NCBI GenBank assembly: GCA_947034895.1
Contig: OX344761.1
Span: forward strand, 29,338,863 to 29,402,862
Reading direction: 5' to 3'
DNA: 64,000 nucleotides
From: Rhytidiadelphus loreus
Lineage: Eukaryota; Streptophyta; Bryopsida; Hypnales; Hylocomiaceae
Each line of letters opens with the position of its first letter. Position 1 is the first letter of the stretch. The position numbers and the translations under genes are program-made. Positions 56,787 to 64,000 of the stretch are shown one piece after another. The notes under the pieces are model-generated. The model had not been told where the DNA came from and made no database searches. It saw only the letters and a program-made list of their open reading frames with translations.

Positions 56787-59084
56787 GCCATATTTCAGTT
56801 TCAGATTGAACTGAAAAATACCTATCATCGGTTTTTAGAATGCTAGTGTCCAAGGCACGATTCATGAGCGTCAAACTGACCCTTTCAAACTTCCTCCCAT
56901 GCACAATCTCTGCTTCGTCCATCTTCAACACAAAAACCAATGGGTGGTCCCCAACTTCTGTACATCCAAGCACCATGATTTTCAATGAGTTAAGTTTATG
57001 CAAATGTCAAGGTATATGAGAGAGTTCTAGCGGTCCTCTGACTATTGGAAACATGACTTAGAAATATCTTCTAGAATGAAGTAGTCACCTTCGGTGGTGA
57101 AACCGTATAGCTTCACCATAGTCCTCTGCACGACTTCGATGTCAACAAACAAGCTGTTCTTTGATGTCAAGACGATTCGTGTTATCTCAGATTTCTTCTT
57201 CCTTCCTTTGGCATTGGTCACTGGAGCTTGTGCCACCATCTCCAACGTACTGTCAATGTGATAATAGTCACCAACAAGATCCTTCAATTTTGAATTGAGT
57301 TCAGTTCGCAACAACTTGACCTGATGAACGTATTGCATATTTCGTCAATATATACACAAACCGCATGTGTCGTCTATGCATTGCCCCCCTATCAAACTAA
57401 TGAGGATTGTTCTTATTCTATTGTTCAGCATTGTCTAGAGATTGAACTGAAGCAACTTGTTTCCAACACGTTCAGTATAGGTCCCTAAACCACAACTCCA
57501 CAGCATGCGCTAAGTGCAGAATTCCTAAACCTTAAACTGCATATATCATGTATTGATTGTCCTAGATTAACTCAGCATCGTGTACAAATTTGTCTCATGC
57601 ATCTAGTGTTTGGAGACACAAACAGTGGAGATTGAACTGATGAACTAGGGTGAGTAAGCCCAAACCTTGTGTGGATTCGGGAGGAATGTTGGCTTCAAGC
57701 GGTTGTCAACAAGCTGCACTCTCCCTTTTATTGTCTTATAGATCTCGCCATATCCTTTCTGTGACACTCCTGTCATGTCACATGCTGCCAGTATCGCTTC
57801 TGTACCCAAGTCCTTACCAATTTTGTCAAGGTAGTAGTTGGCCATTCGAGTTGCAACAAAAGTATTATTAGGATTTGATACCAAGGCCACTATCTCCCCT
57901 TGCGACAGTAATCGCCCAATGGCATCGCCTGTCCCCTCTTGTGTATCCCTGTCGCCACACAAGCGCTTCTTACCGCCTCCACTCTTGTTTCTGTCTTGTA
58001 TAGACTGAACAACTCGGGGTTGCAACAAGCTTCAAATTTTTGCTACACGAGCTCTTGCAGCGCCACCAGTCTTGGATAATTCAGACAAACCCTTGCTTGC
58101 TCTTAGTTGAGCGCCTAGTGGAGTACTCACCATCCTCTCCATTTTCTTCTTTAACTTCCACAACGCCTTCCTGACTTCCGCAAGTTCTTGTTTCCCACAC
58201 GCAAGCTCTTCATGGTGTACTTCATGCACTCGCACCAACTCTTCGGCTGCCTGCAACATTCTGGACTCAAGTTGTTGCTGATGTTGATCAGTAGCTTCTT
58301 GATGCTCTTGTTGGAGAATCACAAGGTTGCTCTTGTAACTAACCTCATTCCTCTCCAACTCTTGTTCAAGTGTTGTACATCGAGCCTTCAGAGATTCCGA
58401 TTCACTCTGGATTTCAACAATCTCTTCTCTGCTAGCAGTAAAAAGGTCCTTTTCACGCTCAGCCCAAATACTGTTAACAACATCAAGATCAGCCACATGC
58501 TTTGCAATTGAATTTTGCAATACTACTTTTTCAAGAAGACAGTCCGCTCGTGTCTTTTCTAATTCCTGTTCCAAGCCTTTCATTGCATCGTTAGTGCTAA
58601 GAAGGTGGTTAGTGTATCCTAAGAATCCAGATTCACCGTGACAAAGGAACTCTATGTAAGTCTTTAATGTTTGAAATTGCGGTGGCTTCCTAGTAACTGG
58701 ATCCGGTGGGTAGAGATTGCCATCCAACCACAAATCCATGTTGGTGGCACCTAACGCTCTAAACGCTGGAAACTTAGATTTAGAAAGTTGTTGGTCCACT
58801 CGAATGCCTTTCTTCACAATAGGGGCAAATCTATTATGAAGAGCTACAGATTTCGTGTAGGAACTACCCTTTTCCTTGTTTGTAACATCCTGAAGTACCA
58901 TCTCTGGAACTAGATTAAAGTTCCGGCACTGGACGTTGGCAACATGAATGAACCAAACTCCCGCAGTAAATGCAGCAATGTGAATGAGCCTAAACTCCCG
59001 CGATATCTGTGGCAATGTCAATGAGCCACCTCACTTGGCGGGAAACAATTCCAACGAACTGTACAATGTGTTCCTTGCGAGCAT
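56779..59084 (-). pseudogene. Gene G, 5' part (coiled-coil protein, three exons), split by E
   Basis: On the minus strand, exon 1 runs from about 59084 (ATG) to 57666, with in-frame TGA at 58032-58034 (VAKI*SLLQPR) and a less certain one at 59031-59033. Exon 2 is 57320-57089 and exon 3 starts at 56957; the introns (57665-57321, 57088-56958) have GT..AG ends and matching phase. Exon 1 encodes a helical N-terminus, a long coiled coil (about 58620-58100), and a conserved GEIVALVSNPNNTFVATRMA region. Exon 3 ends ...YFSVQSETEIWPIA at the E junction and continues in frame at 9919. The complete protein would exceed 900 residues. Family not identified; possibly a second transposase-like gene of element F. 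Confidence 0.65.
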
Positions 59085-59291
59085 CTAGATGTTGACCACT
59101 TTCAGTTCACATTCCCCCACGATCGTCAACTAGTGTGTACAGTGCGAGTACAATAATTTCAGATGGTGGATTCTAAATCCCAACTCCTAAATCCCTGTCT
59201 ACACTTACATCCTAAGTCATTTGGTACTTGTAGGTTATAATAAAATAGTTGCCAAAATACACTATTCAATTAGACATGTTCAGTACGGGCA

Positions 59292-60380
59292 GTGCTAAGG
59301 TACACATGGTTGTTGCCAACTCAACGGTACTCTGCCTCTCTATTGCCAACTCGGCCTATGCCGCCTTGTTCCCATTGGCCCACAGAATTGATGGCAACTT
59401 CTGAAAATGACTATTTGTTGGAAATTAAGGCTTTTGCAAATATCAAACAATTCATTTCTATGGCAAAAGTACTAGGCATGTAGAGACCCGAATTTTGCTC
59501 TAATGCTACATTTTGGGAGTTTGTAGCAAAGCTATCCAATCAACATCGCACACAGCCTCATCTTGCGAGATTAGAACACCAGAACGAGTCAATGGCAGTG
59601 CAGATTCCACATCCTGGAGTTATACGGTTTGCTGCAGTTCATGGAACAACAAATGAAGGGTATTCGTATTGGTGGAATGGCGGAACACTACGGCACATGA
59701 TGCACTTGGATAATGATTATCCAGACAACATTGCCATTCGGTTGCACTATTCGAGGCCAACAAAGGTAGAGTTGATTGAAGCTTACCGTCTCGGACGATT
59801 TAGGAAGAAGCGCACGCAACTCGCATGGGCATTATTGCACATCATGAATGCGGTGCACATTTTAGGACATCTTCACAATGACATCTCTCCAGACAACATA
59901 ATGTTTCACTTTCCTGAAGACGAGTCACGCGTGTACATTGGAGTCTGCGATTGGGGCATGACTACCGTAGCTTCTGAACCAATGAAGTCTTTGTACACGT
60001 TTACATGTGCGAGTGACATGGAGGAGGCTTTGAGAAAGAGGTGGTGGGTGGACCCGAAGATTGCATATGTGCACAAAAGAGATGCAGATGGGTCAATAAT
60101 TCCAAATCTATCACGTGCATCAGAAGAATATGCGGTTTGTAAACTCGCTCAACGCATCAACAAGGATTGCATGTCTGAAGAATACTACAAGTTGCATCGG
60201 GAATCAGCTGAACTGACGAAGTTGAGTCACCACGTTTTGGCCCTTATGTTTCACTCATACATGGAGCGGCCTTGCAGTGAAGGTTCGAATTACCGTGGCG
60301 GTTTGTCTCACATCATTAATTTCTTTTCCGGTCGGTGCAATTGGCCTGTGCCGGATGAGCACTTCCGCCATTCATATTAG
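59292..60380 (+). pseudogene. Second kinase-like gene, N-lobe missing, one in-frame TAG
   Basis: The 59592-60380 part matches the E kinase (HPGVIRFAAVHGTTNEGY, WWNGGTLRHMMHLD, KKRTQLAWALLHIMN, HNDISPDNIMFHF). The frame extends upstream to 59292 with TAG at 59481-59483, but no Gly-rich strand is present, so the domain lacks its first strands or they lie on a lost exon. DFG is CDWG and the APE motif is VDPK, suggesting an inactive kinase even before truncation. The end is at TAG after HFRHSY. It is divergent from gene G, about 200-500 bp away. No array precedes it, unlike the other kinase copies. Confidence 0.65.
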
Positions 60381-61964
60381 TAGTTCAACGTACTTTATAG
60401 TAGTATAGAACTATAGAGGTATGTAGTAAATATAGAATGAGGATGTACGCGTGCACACTATATAGTGCCTAATTATGCAATGTCGATGTATGACCATATA
60501 TGTGGAATATGATAATTATACATTTTGAAAGTTCGGTGTATTTGAGTAAGTAATGCTTATGATTTTTTGTCACATGAAACTATGAAAGATACATATGACT
60601 TGAATGAAAAAGGCACTACTTGTTGTTGTTGAATGCTGAGGTGGCAATTAGCAAGGGTGTGTGGAGATTGTTTTCATTTTAAGCTTTGTAAACCCCATCA
60701 TCCAAGCAGCTTCAAACTTCAGAAGGTCATAGGAATCTCAGATTTTTAAATTTTCCCAAACAAAAATTTCTTGCTTGTCAAATATAAGTATGCCTTTGTA
60801 TCCATCGTTCGGATTTTCAAAATCTCAAAGTATGTGGTGGGAAAACTGATTCAAAGATGACTTAGTGCATTGTCAATATTTGGGACATTGTGGCATAATG
60901 GCATTGCAAATTTTTTTTGGAGGTGTTAGGTGTGTTGGATTTCTTTGAAAATTGGTATGCATATGCCCAACTTCAATACCTACAAGAAATTTTTTTAATT
61001 TTATGGTGTGTAGTGCAAAAAAATTGAGCATGAGGCAGTCAAAGGCATCTGAAATTCTGGGGCATAGTGAAAAAAAAAAGAAAAAAAGACTTTGAATGCA
61101 AATATCTCTTTATCCGTACGGTGAAAACTCCCCAAAAGTTTACCACACCCTCTCATACAAGTTCACTTCAAGATCTTACGGTTACATTTTCAAAGAAAAC
61201 ATTTTCACAACATCGTGAATGATCGCAACTGGAATGGCAGTTTTCAGTGATTTTGGACCCAGAAAATGGCTCGGTCCTTTAGGGCTTAAGAAAGAAATGG
61301 TTAGAATAAAAATGTGTTGAATTCTACAGTTGGGAACGATACAAAATTTTTAAGAATTTTAATTTTTTTCGAAGTCAAATTACTTTCATGAGTTCAAATG
61401 GGGATTCTTTCAGTACTCCCTAAAGTACAAGAATGGGTTAATTTTTGGGCTTAAATCCTTGTTAATTAAAAAAATGACATTTCTATAAAACCCTAACAAA
61501 ATAGTACCATCGTGCATTTCGACGCTATTTAGTATTTAGACCTTGTACCTTTTTCTTTTTCCTTTTGTTAGAATAATTTCCATGACCGTCAATAGGGACC
61601 TTAAACAAAACTTATTGTATACCGAAGTTCAACAATGGGTTCTATTACTTTTCATAGCTCATTTAAACCCCTAAAGGACAAAGCGTCCCTTCCGTTGACA
61701 AATGGATTTCAGGTTGATACCTATGGACTGAATTTGTCTCCTGATTTTCTTAAATTTTTTTTAAGATAGAAAAATGGAAAACCTTTGTGAAAATATAATT
61801 TTTTTCTCAATCGGTACCCCTCTACAAAAGTTATGCCCATGTAACTCAAAACTTGGGAGACCGGGCAACACAAAGATTTTTCAGAATTAAAATTTTTTAT
61901 TTCTAAATTTTTTTCACTCATACATTATACTTTTGTCAAGGAAAAGGGCTGGATTAAACCAGGC
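60381..61964. other. AT-rich spacer with dispersed conserved block
   Basis: 61700-61920 is a diverged copy of the block at 5150-5330 ('aatcggtacccctctacaaaagttatgcccatg'). No gene supported. Confidence 0.55.
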
Positions 61965-62200
61965 CGTCGGAAGAGGATATCCGATCAGCCCGTCGGATCG
62001 GACCTGGCCGTTGGATCAGGCCGTCGGATGATCGGATTGGATGTGGCCATCCGATCAGACCGTCGGAAGAGCATACCCGATCGGACCGTTCGATTAGGCT
62101 GTCGGATCGAACCTGGTCGTCCGATCAGGCTGTCGGAAGAGGCCGTCCGATCAGGCCGTCGAATCGCGAGTGGCCGTCCGATCGGCCAGGCCATCGGAAG
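61965..62200. repeat. F-type subterminal array
   Basis: GGCCGTCGGATCAGG / CCGATCAGGCCGTCGGA units, the same motif family as the arrays at 20.6, 23.5, 26.0 and 30.4 kb. Confidence 0.8.
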
Positions 62201-62328
62201 CCCCGAGCAAGGTAACTTTTTATTTACCCTAGGTAAAAAACAAAAAAATTGGACGTCCGAGGGGGTTCGGACGCGGACGCTGGACGTCCAGACGTACGTC
62301 CTCACGTCCGGATGTCTTGGTAACCCTG
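62201..62328 (-). repeat. hAT-type terminus, probably of element F
   Basis: It has the same plan as the E ends: TTTACCCTAGGTAAA near palindrome, GGACGTCC/GACGTACGTC palindromes, and the tip TAACCCTG (62321-62328), reverse CAGGGTTA. The flank TTGGCAAG would be the target duplication; its partner is not visible in the window. Confidence 0.6.
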
Positions 62329-63700
62329 TTGGCAAGACTCCCAAAATTCTTAGAGTTACTTTTTACTTCACTGATCCGCAGGGTCCTAAAACACGTCACT
62401 TAGAGCCACTTGGTTGTTAGTTCTTAGGTAGTCGCGGGGTAATGAACTCACGTGGAAATCTACATCTGACGTAAAAAGAAAAGCTTAACCGCTAGCCAAC
62501 ACTTTGTTTAGATTTGTTTTCAGCTATACTTCTTAGGATGTCAGGTCAGGGTTGATGTTGGCATATGACCCATGCCTCACCCGCTTGTCAGAAGATAGCT
62601 TCAAGAAGAAGTTGAACTCAACCCCCCGATTGAATCCAATGCCGCTAGACTGGACGTAATATATGCCTGAAATGCTGAAAAGACAGCTAGTTGGGGGGAT
62701 TCTCTTATGACTCACCAGACCGGACGTAATAGACACCATCGAGTTGAAAAGACGGCTAGTTTGAGGGCGTTTTCGTACTGGCTAGACCGGACGTAATAGA
62801 TACCATAGAGTTGAAAAGACGGCTAGTTTCAGGGAGGTTCTGTATTGGCTAGACTGGACGTAATAGATACCATCAAGTTGAAAAGACAGCTAGCTTCAAA
62901 GAAGTTCTGTACTTGCTAGACCGGACGTAATAGATACCATCGAGTTGAAAAGACGGCTAGTTTAAGGGCGTTACTAAGTCTCGCTAGTCGTCGTACACCT
63001 AGTTATAGTACTGACAGACGACTAGCCTGGGATTTCCGCACTTGGCCTTCGCACCTTAGTATAAAAATAGGAGGGAGCCCCTCGTCTTTGTGTGCTGTGT
63101 GTTGTGATGTGCAAGTGCAGTAGATTAGCAGATGGACCACGGTTGGTACAACCCACCGGTGGTCCTTCCAGTAGGACTCTTCAACATTCAGGTTCAGTGT
63201 ATCGAGAAGCTCAACTTCACTACTTTCCTCCGCACTCATTTTGGTCAAGAATTCCTGACCCAGGTGCTCCGTAGCCCCTGGCCTTTGATAGTTCCGGCAG
63301 TCACCTACGGGGAGACTTGGGATAGCGTGATTTACATCCTCATCTAGCACTATGCCGAGCAACCTGTGAGGCACTTCTACTTCCTACCTTCCATCATCTT
63401 CTATCTTCTATCTTCCTCTTAGTCCAAACTTGCTCCGTCAAGGGCGGAATGTAGGTTTTCCAAATTTCTTGTCTATAGGTCCAAACCAACTCCATTTAGG
63501 GCGGATAGTAGGGGACTAGTATAGCATAGCACATCGTCACCGTCATTGCCTCTTTACTCTTCCTTCGTCACAGCCACTTCATCCTCCTTAGTATCGCTGA
63601 CGTCGCCATCCGGTAGCACCACCGTGGATTGCAGTGGTCTGACAGGCCTTCATACCAGGTAGCTGGATCTGAGGCCTGGCCGATCGCATGTGGATCTACA
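62329..63700 (+). mobile_element. LTR-like sequence, left border not determined
   Basis: The U3-like part has five 67-70-bp repeats and the TATA box TATAAAAATA (63060-63069) is well placed for a start in GC-rich leader DNA. The sequence ends ...TCTACA just before a primer-binding-site-like TGGCGCCC. I place the LTR end at 63700. The second LTR and the gag/pol genes would lie to the right of the window. Confidence 0.4.
62640..62990. repeat. Tandem repeat, five units of 67-70 bp
   Basis: GGACGTAATAGATACCAT-type starts at 62652, 62722, 62789, 62856 and 62923; each unit contains GAGTTGAAAAGACGGCTAGTT. Such repeats are common in retrotransposon U3 regions. Confidence 0.8.
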
Positions 63701-63701
63701 A

Positions 63702-63719
63702 TGGCGCCCCTACATCACC
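63702..63719 (+). other. Putative retrotransposon primer-binding site
   Basis: TGGCGCCCCTACATCACC begins with TGG, complementary to a tRNA CCA end, one base after the proposed LTR end. The exact tRNA cannot be assigned by eye. Confidence 0.35.
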
Positions 63720-64000
63720 GCCCTGGTCAACGAGATGGGATCTCTTCTATCTTTTCGCTTTCTTCGCCATCATAGTTAGCATTGGCATCCTCTTCCTCAC
63801 ATTTTGAGCTGCAATCACTAGCAATAGACAACTTTTCCCAACTAATCAGGACATCTTCCGCGAACACCTATATCACCGCACCGCGAACCGAAGACATCGA
63901 GTGGAGGCACAAGCATACCACTGACAACCTCAATGGGAGTCATGCCAGGCCCATGGAATGCAACTTCCGGGTCCCAGCCTTCCTCCCCTTCATCAGCAGC
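63720..64000. other. Window edge, leader of the proposed retrotransposon
   Basis: No long open frame up to the edge; nothing else recognised. Confidence 0.4.

Overview
The window reads as nuclear DNA of a large-genome eukaryote, most likely a streptophyte plant (alga, moss or vascular plant). The reasons are spliced genes with GT..AG introns, a pyrimidine-rich plant-like leader at 16.8 kb, CCCTAAA-type telomere-like motifs, and hAT transposases of the plant BED-finger/DUF659 type. I see no prokaryotic gene order, no complete tRNA or rRNA gene, and almost no ordinary host genes. Nearly everything is nested mobile DNA.

Element E is complete at 34170-56778 (22.6 kb) with termini CAGGGTTGT...ACAACCCTG. 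From left to right it carries a WCHI-RING gene (+), a WCHI coiled-coil gene (-), a kinase-like gene (-), a small spliced gene (+), a second WCHI coiled-coil gene (+) and a BED/DUF659 hAT transposase gene (+). 'WCHI' is my working label for an unrecognised domain with a W-C-H-I core that recurs in at least five proteins here. Short GC-rich tandem arrays of the type ACCCGCAGTCGCCC lie near both ends and before five of the six genes. A second, nearly identical copy, E', occupies 1-9918 in opposite orientation and is cut by the window start. It differs by a few SNPs, a 1-bp indel and a 60-bp array-length difference.

Element F surrounds E. It has the same gene classes: kinase N-terminus 19692-20363, WCHI coiled-coil 22215-23219, WCHI-RING 26551-29805, and a hAT transposase from 30936 that is cut at 34169 by an E terminus. 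Its own array motif is of the TCCGACGGCC type, seen at 20.6, 23.5, 26.0, 30.4 and 62.0 kb, and a terminus CAGGGTTA ends at 62328. Two further RING proteins (11.8-13.7 and 16.9-18.7 kb), a second kinase-like gene (59.3-60.4 kb) and a large spliced gene G lie in the same territory.

The key structural result is that gene G is split. Its 5' part is at 59084-56779 on the minus strand and its 3' part at 9919-11435 on the plus strand. The E-terminus flanks at the two breaks are exact reverse complements (CTATTGCC at 9919-9926, GGCAATAG at 56779-56786), that is, the two halves of one 8-bp target-site duplication. The 24.3-kb segment 9919-34169 is therefore inverted relative to the state in which E inserted. 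The cause is either recombination between the inverted E copies or a misassembly at these long repeats.

Most large genes are interrupted by isolated in-frame stops (8 TAG, 4-5 TGA, 1 TAA by my count) with homology continuing beyond them. This fits decay of methylated transposon genes by C-to-T change. The right edge (62.6-63.7 kb) looks like the 5' LTR and primer-binding site of a retrotransposon.
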